A DNA stretch of 64,000 nucleotides from Paenibacillus ginsengarvi (GTDB lineage: Bacteria > Bacillota > Bacilli > Paenibacillales > NBRC-103111), in NCBI RefSeq assembly GCF_003626695.1, contig NZ_RBAH01000001.1, forward strand, positions 248,001-312,000, written 5' to 3'. Position numbers and translations under genes: made by a program. Shown here piece after piece: positions 27,532-35,794 of the stretch; positions within the stretch are counted from its first letter, which is position 1; each line of letters starts with the position of its first letter. The notes under the pieces are model-generated. The model was not told where the DNA came from. It worked only from the letters and a program-made list of their open reading frames with translations, and ran no database searches.

Positions 27532-29406
27532 TTAGAGACGGTTTCCTGCCAGCGTCGTCGTGCCGCTGCCTCCATCGAGGTATGAGGCCGTCTCTCCCCC
27601 GTCCAGCATATCGTTGTTCGCCACCAGATTATCGCTGCAATCGGCCGACTGAATGCGAATACCGTACGCGGCGCGGGCGGCTCCGTTTCCTTTGCGAGCC
27701 GTGTTCAACTGCAAGTTGTTGAAGCCGCTGTTCTCCATGACAAGAATATTATCGTAGACGTTGTGGGCGGCCTGACTGTTGCCGATGCAAGTGTTCGACA
27801 ATAACTCGTTATGGTGGGATTCCTTTCTCAGCCACAGACCGGCCTGTTTGTTCTCGCTGCATGTATTGCCCGTAATCTTGTTGTAAGAGGACTGCCACAG
27901 TTGGATGCCGTAAACGTTCTCGATGCAAAAGTTGCCCGACAAGTCGTTAAACTGGCTCGTCGTACCGACCAAGCGGATTCCGTACAAATTCCCGTTCGAC
28001 CGGTTATCCGCTACATGAGTATATTGGCTATACGTAACGCCGATCCCTTCCTGCGCGTTATTCAGGCAGTCGTTACCGCTGATCGTATTATGCCGGATGC
28101 GGGAGGTCGCGGTTCCTTCGACGGATATCCCTTTCCCGCCGTTTCGGGCTGCCGTATTCCCCATGATGTCGTTGTGTTCGGTTATAACCGAACGGGTGTT
28201 GATAGCGATCCGAATGCCCATGTCCGTGTTATCGCTGCAATTGTTGAACAGCACTTTGTTGTTCGAAGCGCTCCGGATCTGAATGCCGCGTGTATTGTGC
28301 AAGCAGCTGTTCGACTCAAGAATGATATTTCGCGCATTCGTATCGGTCGTTCCGTATATGCCGATGCCGCTCCCCGCGTTGTCATTGCATTCGCAGCCGA
28401 TTACGGCAAAATCGGTGACGACGACGGTACCATTCGGCTCGAGATCGATTCCGCTCTGCGGTTCGGTTCCGTTCGTCTTGTTGAATCGGCTGGCCAAGGC
28501 GATTCCGCCTTTGCACGCCGTGACCGACATCCCCTGCCTCCGGTTATTTTCACAGGTGACGCGAATGATTTTGATCTGCTCGCATTCGACACGCGGGTTT
28601 TGGCTGTCGTTCGTTCCCAGGTAGATGCCGTCTCCCCAGCAATCGCGGACGATCGTATCGCATACCGTGACATTGCGGCTGCTGCGGATCGAAATGCCCA
28701 TCCCCCACTCGCCCGTCGTTCCCAGATGCTCGTTGCGCTCGCCGACGACCGTCCCTCCGCGAACCGTCACATTTTCCTTATTAATAATATTGATGACCGC
28801 GAATCGCTCCTTGTCGTTCGGTATCGCTTTTAGCACGGCGCCGGGAGATAGCAGAAGCGTCGTATTGCTGGCCGGCCGAAGCTCGCGAACCGCATCGATC
28901 CGGTAAACGCCGTCGGCGATATACACGGTTCCTCCGGCTGCGGGGACACTATCCAAAGCACTCTGGATCGCTCCCGTGTCGTCGGTGCTTCCGTCTCCTT
29001 TGGCGCCGAACCATTTGGCATGGATCGCTTCGCCGTAATGCCGTTTGAACCGGATGCCCGACGTGTTCACGAGCACCGTCCCCGTATTGTCTGCCGATAA
29101 GCTATCGTTCGCATCGGCATGAAACCATCCTTCATGCCCGGGATCGGTGATGTACACTAACGTATAGGGTTCTGTCGACGCCCGAAGCCCCGATACCGTT
29201 AATGTGACGCAGCATTCTCCGGGCTGGCCTCCGGTCCCGTATACCGCATGCGATACCGAGGGTCGCTCCGCACCGCCTGCCTCAAGCAGCGTCGTTTGAC
29301 TCAAAGCGGCCGCAGCTCCGGCCATTCCGAGCGATACAAGCAGCTTTCTGCGGCTAATGCCCTCCTTCCTTTCAGATACCGGATTTCCGCTCCCATGGTT
29401 CAACAT
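27532..29406 (-). CDS. Secreted right-handed parallel beta-helix protein with Tat-type signal
   Basis: A 624-residue protein. The N-terminus has a twin-arginine signal, GISRRKLLVSLG followed by the hydrophobic stretch MAGAAAALSQTTLLEA, so export through Tat is likely. After about 110 residues the pectate-lyase-3 opening AKWFGAKGDGSTDDTGAIQSALDSVPAAGGTVYI appears. Many beta-helix rungs follow, for example NVTVCDTIVRDCWGDGIYLG, ARNIILESNSCLHNTRGIQI and YNKITGNTCSENKQAGLWL. This suggests a polysaccharide lyase, epimerase or glycan-binding protein acting outside the cell. The third codon ATG has GGAGG at eight bases; the first ATG is too close. It lies 21 bases after the solute-binding lipoprotein, so both may be one transcript. 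Confidence 0.82.
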   Translation of the reverse strand: MLNHGSGNPVSERKEGISRRKLLVSLGMAGAAAALSQTTLLEAGGAERPSVSHAVYGTGGQPGECCVTLTVSGLRASTEPYTLVYITDPGHEGWFHADANDSLSADNTGTVLVNTSGIRFKRHYGEAIHAKWFGAKGDGSTDDTGAIQSALDSVPAAGGTVYIADGVYRIDAVRELRPASNTTLLLSPGAVLKAIPNDKERFAVINIINKENVTVRGGTVVGERNEHLGTTGEWGMGISIRSSRNVTVCDTIVRDCWGDGIYLGTNDSQNPRVECEQIKIIRVTCENNRRQGMSVTACKGGIALASRFNKTNGTEPQSGIDLEPNGTVVVTDFAVIGCECNDNAGSGIGIYGTTDTNARNIILESNSCLHNTRGIQIRSASNNKVLFNNCSDNTDMGIRIAINTRSVITEHNDIMGNTAARNGGKGISVEGTATSRIRHNTISGNDCLNNAQEGIGVTYSQYTHVADNRSNGNLYGIRLVGTTSQFNDLSGNFCIENVYGIQLWQSSYNKITGNTCSENKQAGLWLRKESHHNELLSNTCIGNSQAAHNVYDNILVMENSGFNNLQLNTARKGNGAARAAYGIRIQSADCSDNLVANNDMLDGGETASYLDGGSGTTTLAGNRL

Positions 29407-29427
29407 ACCCATTACCTCCTCGCCAGT

Positions 29428-30750
29428 TTACTTGCGTTTTACTTCGGCAATCGCTTTTTCCGCTTTTTCGGCGGCCGTGCGCAAAGCGGAGTTCATATCG
29501 GCCGTTCCTTGCACAACGTCGACCGGCACCGATTTGAAGATGTTTTCCACTGTCAGGTGGTAAGGGGATATTTTCGTCATCGGCGCGAAAGAATTGTAGA
29601 AAATTGCCTGCCAGTTTTTGTCCTTGAACGCGGAGTTTTGACCGTAAGCCTTTTTAATGCCCGCATCGTTCAAGACAGGCATTATACCGTCCTTGGAGTA
29701 GCTTTCCTGCACCTCCTTTGAAGTCAAGTAATGGATTGCATTCATCGCCGCATCTTTGTTTTTAGCCATAGACGTAATGCCCATCAGATATGGGGTCGCC
29801 TGCGAACCGACTCTCGGTTTCTCTTTAAACGTAGGCAAGGCGACGACATCCCATGATACTTTCTCGATTTCTTTCGGGACGGTAAACGGAAATTGAGAGT
29901 TGAAAACGAACAGCGCCAGCTCCTGCGTATCCGTAAATTCGGTCCGGTACGGAATACGCTTGAGCGCTTTGACCCGATCCTTGTAGCCCTGGTCGGCGGC
30001 GGGAGCGACAAACATCGCATCGATCAGCTTTTTCCATTCGTCCCGTTCGAAGGTCGGCTTATCGGTGGCCGGGTCCAGATACGGCTGAGACAGCGAGTTG
30101 GCTCGCAAAATATGCGCCGGAGAGGCGGCAAAGCCCAAATACTGCTTGCCCCCGTCGGACCGGTTCAGCTTCTTCGCCGTTTCCGCCGTCTCCTCCCAAG
30201 TCATGCCGTCTTTCGGATAAGGGACGCCGAACTTGTCGAATATCAATTTGTTGTAAAACATCGCCTGAACCATGTTCGTTACCGGCAAACCGTATAACTT
30301 GCCGTCACTCGACAGTTTGACGCCGTCGATCAGCGTCGGTTCGAACTTGCCCAGATCGACGGCATTCTTTTGGGCCAGCTCCGTCATGTCGAACTGCAAG
30401 TTCGAACCCATCGACAGCTCGAAAAAGTTCGGCATCGAGGCGAATACGATATCGATCCGCTGATTTTGCGCCAGCAGCTCCGGTAGCGTCTGCCCTTTCT
30501 CCGAGCGGATATACTTGATCGTGTACTGGGGAAACTGTTTGCGTAAAGCGTTTCCAAATAAGCTGTCGAACGTTTCCACGGAATCTCCGTTGTTCGAATG
30601 GAATACAAGCTCTGCCGGTTCGCTCGCCGCTTTGTCCGGCACTTCCGCAGGCGGGCTTTGATCTCCCGTGTTCCCGCACCCCGCCGTCATCACTCCGCAT
30701 AGCGTAAGCACGCTCATCCATTTCAAAACGGCCATTCGGTCTAAACTCAT
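29428..30750 (-). CDS. Extracellular solute-binding lipoprotein (family 1, carbohydrate type), orphan
   Basis: A 440-residue lipoprotein. The signal peptide ends in the lipobox CGVMTAGC followed by GNTGDQSPP. The mature part has the family 1 pattern: ELVFHSNNGDSVETF, KLYGLPVTNMVQAMFYNKLIFDKFG, MTWEETAETAKKLN and LMGITSMAKNKDAAMNAIHYLTS. Such proteins deliver sugars or oligosaccharides to an ABC importer. No permease or ATPase gene lies nearby, so it must use distant permeases or act as a sensor. GGGGGA precedes the ATG at 30748-30750; a TTG ten codons upstream is less likely. The beta-helix gene follows 21 bases downstream, linking binding with polysaccharide processing. Confidence 0.88.
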   Translation of the reverse strand: MSLDRMAVLKWMSVLTLCGVMTAGCGNTGDQSPPAEVPDKAASEPAELVFHSNNGDSVETFDSLFGNALRKQFPQYTIKYIRSEKGQTLPELLAQNQRIDIVFASMPNFFELSMGSNLQFDMTELAQKNAVDLGKFEPTLIDGVKLSSDGKLYGLPVTNMVQAMFYNKLIFDKFGVPYPKDGMTWEETAETAKKLNRSDGGKQYLGFAASPAHILRANSLSQPYLDPATDKPTFERDEWKKLIDAMFVAPAADQGYKDRVKALKRIPYRTEFTDTQELALFVFNSQFPFTVPKEIEKVSWDVVALPTFKEKPRVGSQATPYLMGITSMAKNKDAAMNAIHYLTSKEVQESYSKDGIMPVLNDAGIKKAYGQNSAFKDKNWQAIFYNSFAPMTKISPYHLTVENIFKSVPVDVVQGTADMNSALRTAAEKAEKAIAEVKRK

Positions 30751-30782
30751 TTTGCCGATCCCCCATTTCGCATTTTCCAATC

Positions 30783-30811
30783 GGTATAGTAATCGGTTTC
30801 CCGACTTGCAA
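30783..30811 (-). promoter_or_regulatory. Candidate promoter of the solute-binding protein gene
   Basis: On the minus strand TTGCAA (30806-30811), 17-base spacer, TATACC (30783-30788), 32 bases before the chosen ATG. Confidence 0.5.
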
Positions 30812-30887
30812 CCTCAGTTTAGGGGATTACGTTGAAAAATACAGTGGCGATTTTTCCGATAGATTTATACTTTTCGCCCGTTTCACG

Positions 30888-30925
30888 CGAAAAACAAAAG
30901 AAGCGCCCGCCGGGACGCTTCTTCC
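30888..30925 (-). terminator. Intrinsic terminator of the 34811-30958 operon
   Basis: On the minus strand AAGAAGCG and CGCTTCTT pair around a ten-base loop, followed by TTGTTTTTCG. It lies about 35 bases after the stop of the endonuclease/exonuclease/phosphatase gene. Confidence 0.8.
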
Positions 30926-30957
30926 GCATATCACCTATTAACCTGGAATCATACCGA

Positions 30958-31692
30958 TCAATAACTCATAACGTACTCGCCGACAATCGGACAGTGATCG
31001 GAAGCCATCGACGGCAATACGGCCGCGGAGTCGACCGAGAGATTTCCCCTCGTCCAAATGTAATCGATTCTCGACTCAGGCGCCGTCGACGGAAAAGTCG
31101 GCCCCGCCGCCAAACCGGCCAAGCTGTCGACAAATCCCGCTTCACGCAGCAGCCGCAGCTCAAGGCTGTCCGGCTCGGCGTTGAAATCGCCGGCGAGTAC
31201 GACCGGCCCGCTTTTCCGGCCGATGATCTGGGTCGCATCCTCCACCTGCGCGATCCGCTGCCGGGCGGTAAGCCCCATGTGGATGTTGTACGCGCGGATG
31301 CTGGGGCCATCCGCACTCAGCTCGATCTCGGCCTCAAGCAGTCCTCTCTGCTCATCGCCGAAGCTGTTCAGCGGATAGTTCCGGCTCTCCATAATCGGGT
31401 GTTTGCTGAGTATCGCAGTGCCGTACTGCCGGCGCGGCGCTCCCGGCACAGGCGGATCCAGGTCCAGATTCGCTCCGTAGACGACGGACAAACCGAGCGT
31501 CTCGGACAGCAGCTTCGTCTGGTCGGCGAATCCGCTTCGCCGGGACCAATGTTTATCCACTTCCTGCAGAAAAACGATGTCGGGACCGGCTTCGGCTATC
31601 GTCTCCATGATCCGGGGCAGGGTCGGTGCGCCGGAGCTGTCCGTGCCGAAGTGAATGTTATACGACATAAGCTTGATTGTTAGCTTCGCCAT
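30958..31692 (-). CDS. Endonuclease/exonuclease/phosphatase family protein
   Basis: A 244-residue metal-dependent hydrolase of the DNase I/exonuclease III/sphingomyelinase fold. The active-site set is complete in order: MSYNIHFG (Asn), FLQEVD (Glu), YNIHMGL (His), AGDFNAEP (Asp-Asn), RIDYIW (Asp) and SDHCPIVGEY (Asp-His). No signal peptide is seen. In sugar clusters such proteins are often phosphodiesterases or phosphatases of unknown substrate. Its start overlaps the stop of the dehydrogenase gene by one base (TAATG), so it is the last gene of the four-gene operon. Confidence 0.88.
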   Translation of the reverse strand: MAKLTIKLMSYNIHFGTDSSGAPTLPRIMETIAEAGPDIVFLQEVDKHWSRRSGFADQTKLLSETLGLSVVYGANLDLDPPVPGAPRRQYGTAILSKHPIMESRNYPLNSFGDEQRGLLEAEIELSADGPSIRAYNIHMGLTARQRIAQVEDATQIIGRKSGPVVLAGDFNAEPDSLELRLLREAGFVDSLAGLAAGPTFPSTAPESRIDYIWTRGNLSVDSAAVLPSMASDHCPIVGEYVMSY

Positions 31693-32783
31693 TACAGGTT
31701 CGGCAGTGAAATTTCGACTTCGCGCCGCAACTCCGAAGAACGAAGCACCCCGTCGATAATCGCCTGATTGTACAAAATTTCCTCGCCCGGAATCGGCGCG
31801 GAACGTCCTTCGCGAATGGCGGCGACAAAGTCCTTCACTTTCTCCTGGAACAGGTTCAGACTATGCTCCTTGACTGGAATCGGGCTCTCCGTATGATGGC
31901 CAAGCACGTCGTGGAACAGCGTCATGCTGCCGACTTTTCCGTCCCATACGCCGCTCCACGGGCCTTTTCCGGCCGGCGTAATTTTCAGCCCGCCCTCGGA
32001 ACCGAGGAACATCGTTGCGCCGAGCGTGTCCATATGCATCGCCCAGCTGATTTTGAAGTTAAGCGCGATGCCTCCTTCCAGACGAATGAGCGCAACGCCG
32101 AAGTCTTCCACGTCGAACCGGTCCGCCTCCGGATGATACTTCGGATTCGTGCCGAAAAAGTTCGACGTATACGCGCTCACGCTGAGCGGCTTCGGATACC
32201 CGAGCGCATGAAGCGCCATATCGAGCGAGTAGCAGCCGATATCGGCCATCGCGCCGGCCCCGGCCAGTTCCTTGCGCACGAACGTTCCGCGCGGCATGCC
32301 GCGGCGGCGTCCGCCTCCGGTTTCCACATAGTACACGTTGCCGAGCTGCCCGGACTGCACGATGCTGCGAACGATATGCATGTTCGGATCGTAACGGGGT
32401 TGAAAGCCGATCGTCAGCATATTGCCGGTCTGCTTGGATACTTGCACCATCTCGATCGCTTCGTCCAGCGTGACCGACATCGGCTTCTCGAGCAGCACCT
32501 GCTTGCCCGCCTTCATCGCATCAACCGACGTGCGGTGATGCGCCATATTCGGCGTACAAATGCTCACGCCGTCCAGATCCAGCTGCAGCAGCTCGCGATG
32601 ATCCTCGAACGGCTGGGCGGCTGTGAGCCCGTTCGCCTCGATAAATTCGCGCGCTTTCCCCGGTACGAGATCGGCCACGGCCACAATCTCGACATTGTCG
32701 ATCGTCTTGTATGCGTTAACGTGGGCACGTGCAATGCCGCCGCTGCCGATAATCCCGATTCGAATCGTTTGAGTAGTCGTCAT
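31692..32783 (-). CDS. Gfo/Idh/MocA family oxidoreductase
   Basis: A 363-residue dehydrogenase with IRIGIIGSGGIARAHVNAYK, SICTPNMAHHRTSVDAM, VLLEKPMSVTLDEAIEM and, in the second domain, ADIGCYSLDMALHALGYPKP. The EKP motif and the GCYSLD catalytic-type region are intact. I chose the ATG at 32781-32783; an ATG six codons upstream overlaps the stop of the AraC gene and is also possible. It lies in one transcript with the regulator upstream and the hydrolase downstream. Confidence 0.88.
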   Translation of the reverse strand: MTTTQTIRIGIIGSGGIARAHVNAYKTIDNVEIVAVADLVPGKAREFIEANGLTAAQPFEDHRELLQLDLDGVSICTPNMAHHRTSVDAMKAGKQVLLEKPMSVTLDEAIEMVQVSKQTGNMLTIGFQPRYDPNMHIVRSIVQSGQLGNVYYVETGGGRRRGMPRGTFVRKELAGAGAMADIGCYSLDMALHALGYPKPLSVSAYTSNFFGTNPKYHPEADRFDVEDFGVALIRLEGGIALNFKISWAMHMDTLGATMFLGSEGGLKITPAGKGPWSGVWDGKVGSMTLFHDVLGHHTESPIPVKEHSLNLFQEKVKDFVAAIREGRSAPIPGEEILYNQAIIDGVLRSSELRREVEISLPNL

Positions 32784-32787
32784 ATGC

Positions 32788-33798
32788 CTATTTCGCCTCA
32801 TTTCGCCTATTTTTCCGGTACATTCCCGGCGTTATTCCGAATCTTTTGCGGAATACGGTATACAAATAATTGGCGCTCGTAAAGCCTTTGGCAAGCGCGA
32901 TCCGCTCAATCGGCTCCTCGGTTGCAAGCAAGCTTTCGCATACCCGCTCGAGCCGGACCGACTCGACATAATCGCTGAACGAGCCTAACCCGTTGTCGCG
33001 AAAAATGCGCTGCAGCTGTCTGCCGCTAATATGAATTTTCTCGGCTACATCCTCAAGCGTGATCGGTCCCATAAAGTTCGCCGCGATAAACTGGGTGGCC
33101 AGTTGGACCCGGTACGCGTTCATATCCCGCGTCGGCAAGCTCGCCCCCGCCTGATGCTGCCCGTAAGCGCGCACGGCGCGAAGCAAAATTTGAATGACCG
33201 CCTGCTTGATCGTCGTATACATGCCGGGTTCATTGTTCGTCCACGCCATGAACGCCGTCATAAACCCTTCCATCGCCCCATACGCATCGGCTGTCGGCAC
33301 GCGCGGAAGCTCCCTCAGCCGGCGCACGCATTCGTCCGCTTCCTCGGCCTCCGCGCCTTGCTCCCATCTCTCACCGGACAGGTCGGCCTCTTGCTGCCTC
33401 TGCGAATGCGGCTGGCCCAGCTTAATAATGTCGATATGAAGGCATAATTCGTCCATGCCTTCCTCGTCGTCGGCTTCCTGCCGGTGCTCGACGTCCGGGC
33501 CGGTCAAGTAAAACATCCCTTCATGGAACGGATGCGTCAAATCGTCCATCAGGACGACGCCTTTTCCCCGCGGAATAAAATGAAACTCGAATTCGGCATG
33601 CTTATGGAATCCGACCACTTTTCCCGGAGAAAACGCCGTCCAATGAAAACGAAGGATCCGAAAGCCGTAATCGCCCCAGCGAAAACGAATGTCCAGCCGG
33701 TCGAGATCATGATTTCTTCCGCTTAGGAATGCATACGGATTCCGCTTCTCCCCGCGTTTCACAAGAGAAGACGACTCCGCCCGTTCAGTCACACCCAC
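32788..33798 (-). CDS. AraC-family transcriptional regulator
   Basis: A 336-residue regulator of a different subgroup from the two others. The cupin region has FSPGKVVGFHKHAEFEFHFIPRGKG (metal-type histidines) and GMFYLTGPDVEHRQE. The C-terminal helix-turn-helix pair has ISGRQLQRIFRDNGLGSFSDYVESVRLERV and LAKGFTSANYLYTVFRKRFGITPGMYRKN. An acidic linker lies around residues 135-160. The start is a GTG overlapping the stop of the preceding dehydrogenase gene; a GTG two codons later (GTGA overlap) is equally likely. Being inside the operon, it may control its own expression. Confidence 0.87.
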   Translation of the reverse strand: MGVTERAESSSLVKRGEKRNPYAFLSGRNHDLDRLDIRFRWGDYGFRILRFHWTAFSPGKVVGFHKHAEFEFHFIPRGKGVVLMDDLTHPFHEGMFYLTGPDVEHRQEADDEEGMDELCLHIDIIKLGQPHSQRQQEADLSGERWEQGAEAEEADECVRRLRELPRVPTADAYGAMEGFMTAFMAWTNNEPGMYTTIKQAVIQILLRAVRAYGQHQAGASLPTRDMNAYRVQLATQFIAANFMGPITLEDVAEKIHISGRQLQRIFRDNGLGSFSDYVESVRLERVCESLLATEEPIERIALAKGFTSANYLYTVFRKRFGITPGMYRKNRRNEAK

Positions 33799-34811
33799 TG
33801 AGCGTCCGCTTCTTGCTCCAGCTCATCCAGAGCGATCGCCCGGTTTTGCTGTACGGACATATTGGAGGCTTCCATCAGCTTCGTCAAATCAAGCGCAAGC
33901 TGAATGTTCTCGGCCGCGACCGTATCGTCCTGGATATGGCCTACCCATTGCTGAAAAGCGGAGGCACGGTTGTCGTGCAGCTCCTTGACGGTCCACGATT
34001 TGCTCGCTTCCTCGCCGAGCTTGGACGTACGAAGCACCATCCGGCTGTCCGGCGTTCCGAACAGCAGCGATCCTTCGGTCCCGTGCACCTCGAGCGTAAA
34101 CGGCGAAAACTTGTTGGCGAAACCGGCTTCCACGATGCCGAGCGCTCCGTTCGGATACCGCAGCACCGATACCGCATTATCCTCCACTTCTTTTCCCGTC
34201 ACATAGCCGTAGCTCGCTGTAACGCTTTCCGGAAGTCCGAGGAACAAGCGCGTCAAATACATCGGATGGCAGCCGAGATCGATCAGCGCCCCGCCGCCCG
34301 TTTGCTCCAGGTTATAGAAATGGGCCGGCAGCCAGTTGGCCACGGCGCCGCCATGCGACAATCTGGCCCGCACCAAGGTAACCTCGCCGAGCAGTCCCTG
34401 CTCCAGCACTTCCTGAATCGCCAGCGTATATCCGTCATTTAACCGCGGAAGCGATACCGTCAGCTTGACTCCCGCCTGCCTGACGGCTGCGACGATTTCG
34501 TTCGCTTCGCGGATCGTAGTGGCGAGCACCTTTTCCGTAAAAATATGTTTGCCGGCATTCGCCGCCTTGACCATGACTTCTCCATGCATATTCGAAGGCG
34601 TATCCACAACGACTGCGTCAATATCCGGTTGCGCGAGCAGCTCGTCAAGCGATTCGTAAAAACGAACGCCCCTTGCCTCGGCTTCCTTGCGGCCTCTCTC
34701 AGCAAGCTCGTCCCATACAGCCACGATTTCCGTATCCGGATGCTCATTCACTTGTTTGGCATAATCTCTCGCGTGCACGTGCCAAAAGCTCAACATGGCG
34801 ATTCGAATCAA
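33789..34811 (-). CDS. Gfo/Idh/MocA family oxidoreductase, TTG start
   Basis: A 340-residue dehydrogenase, the first gene of the four-gene operon. Its N-terminus (IRIAMLSFWHVHARDYAKQV) belongs to a subgroup in which the usual GxGxxG turn is replaced by a His-containing loop. Later it has VVVDTPSNMHGEVMVKA, HIFTEKVLATT (EK with Val) and ALIDLGCHPMYLTRLFLGLP. I placed the start at the TTG 34809-34811 (LIRIAMLSF) after a GGGAG site; the frame stays open 21 codons further but without family resemblance. The downstream AraC gene overlaps its end. Confidence 0.87.
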   Translation of the reverse strand: MIRIAMLSFWHVHARDYAKQVNEHPDTEIVAVWDELAERGRKEAEARGVRFYESLDELLAQPDIDAVVVDTPSNMHGEVMVKAANAGKHIFTEKVLATTIREANEIVAAVRQAGVKLTVSLPRLNDGYTLAIQEVLEQGLLGEVTLVRARLSHGGAVANWLPAHFYNLEQTGGGALIDLGCHPMYLTRLFLGLPESVTASYGYVTGKEVEDNAVSVLRYPNGALGIVEAGFANKFSPFTLEVHGTEGSLLFGTPDSRMVLRTSKLGEEASKSWTVKELHDNRASAFQQWVGHIQDDTVAAENIQLALDLTKLMEASNMSVQQNRAIALDELEQEADAQWV

Positions 34812-34907
34812 AGCCGATCCACTCCCTCTCGGATTATATACTAAAAAAATACGACACCTCCTACAAAATACCACAGTTCATCTTAGTTTATTAGTGTTTT
34901 TTTGTGA

Positions 34908-34931
34908 CATTTTCACTTCACTTTTACGACA
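34908..34931. promoter_or_regulatory. Possible operator sharing CACTTTTACGA with the cluster A promoter
   Basis: CACTTTTACGA at 34919-34929 is identical to 18554-18564, which includes most of the first direct repeat in the cluster A promoter. Just before it is a related TTTTCACTT. It lies about 110 bases upstream of the four-gene operon. Function is inferred from position and identity only. Confidence 0.35.
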
Positions 34932-34938
34932 TCGTTCC

Positions 34939-35721
34939 GCATTATGGCGCAATGAACTTGGGAAAGCCGGGGCAGTGGTTTATGTGACCGGAAGAAGTTT
35001 ACGCGGTGCTACGACAAACGGTTTTCCAGGCAGTGTTGATGAAACTGTACGAGAGATTATTAATCATGGAGGAGAGGCTTACGCCTGCCGTTGCGATCAT
35101 ACCTGCGATGAAGATACACAAGCTTTGATCGAGAGAATCCGGCAGGAACAAGGATGTCTTCATATCCTTGCGAATAACGTCTGGGGTCTTCATGACTTGG
35201 GAACCGATTTGCAGCCGAAACCTTTCTGGCAATATCCGCTGCAACTGTGGAATGCGACGTTCCAGAACGGAGTACGTTCACAGATAGCCATAAACCATTA
35301 TGCGATTCCGCTTATGTTGGAAGCAAATTCCGGATTAATCGTACACACCACGTTTTGCGATCAGAACAAGTATCTAGGAACCTTCTATTACGACCTTGCC
35401 AAAAATGCGATTAACCGCTTAGTGTTCGGATTAGCTCACGATCTGGAACCTACTAAGATCACAGCGTTAGCGGTCTCCCCTGGTTGGATGAGAACGGAAC
35501 TGGTATTAAGAAATTTCAATACAGATGAAGATCATTGGCAAGAGGTCGAAGCTCTTAAACGCACGGCGTCGCCGTATTATGTCGGGCGAGCTGTGTCGGC
35601 CTTGGCGGGGGATGAAGAGGTACACTTGAAAAACGGACAGGTCCTGCAAGTCGGCAATCTTGCCCGGGAATACGGATTCACCGATGTGGATGGACGATTA
35701 ATCTCCCCTTTTCTAATCTAG
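34939..35721 (+). pseudogene. Short-chain dehydrogenase/reductase lacking its N-terminus
   Basis: The frame matches a short-chain dehydrogenase from NELGKAGAVVYVTGRSLRG onward. It has the NNVWG motif (the usual NNAG region), the catalytic YDLAK (YxxxK), and SPGWMRTEL. The first 20-25 residues with the cofactor motif TGxxxGIG are missing: the frame before ELGKAG reads unrelated residues back through the promoter region of the divergent operon. No ribosome site is found near 34939. Without the TGxxxGxG motif, NAD(P) binding is unlikely, so I call it a 5'-truncated pseudogene. Its base composition is more AT-rich than its neighbours, hinting at a different origin. Confidence 0.7.
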
Positions 35722-35749
35722 CGTTTTAACTCAATGAACCTTATGCGGC

Positions 35750-35781
35750 GCAAAAAAGCAGGCTCGCACCGAGCCTGCCCG
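35750..35781 (-). terminator. Intrinsic terminator of galU
   Basis: GCAGGCTCG and CGAGCCTGC form a perfect nine-base-pair stem with loop CAC (minus strand GTG). On the minus strand it is followed by TTTTTTG. It lies 14 bases after the galU stop. Confidence 0.88.
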
Positions 35782-35794
35782 TATTCCCCGCCTA

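Noticed and set aside
24412-29406. Prophage tailspike genes
   Set aside because: The beta-helix proteins resemble tailspikes in fold, but no phage structural, lysis or integrase gene is nearby, and one has a Tat signal.
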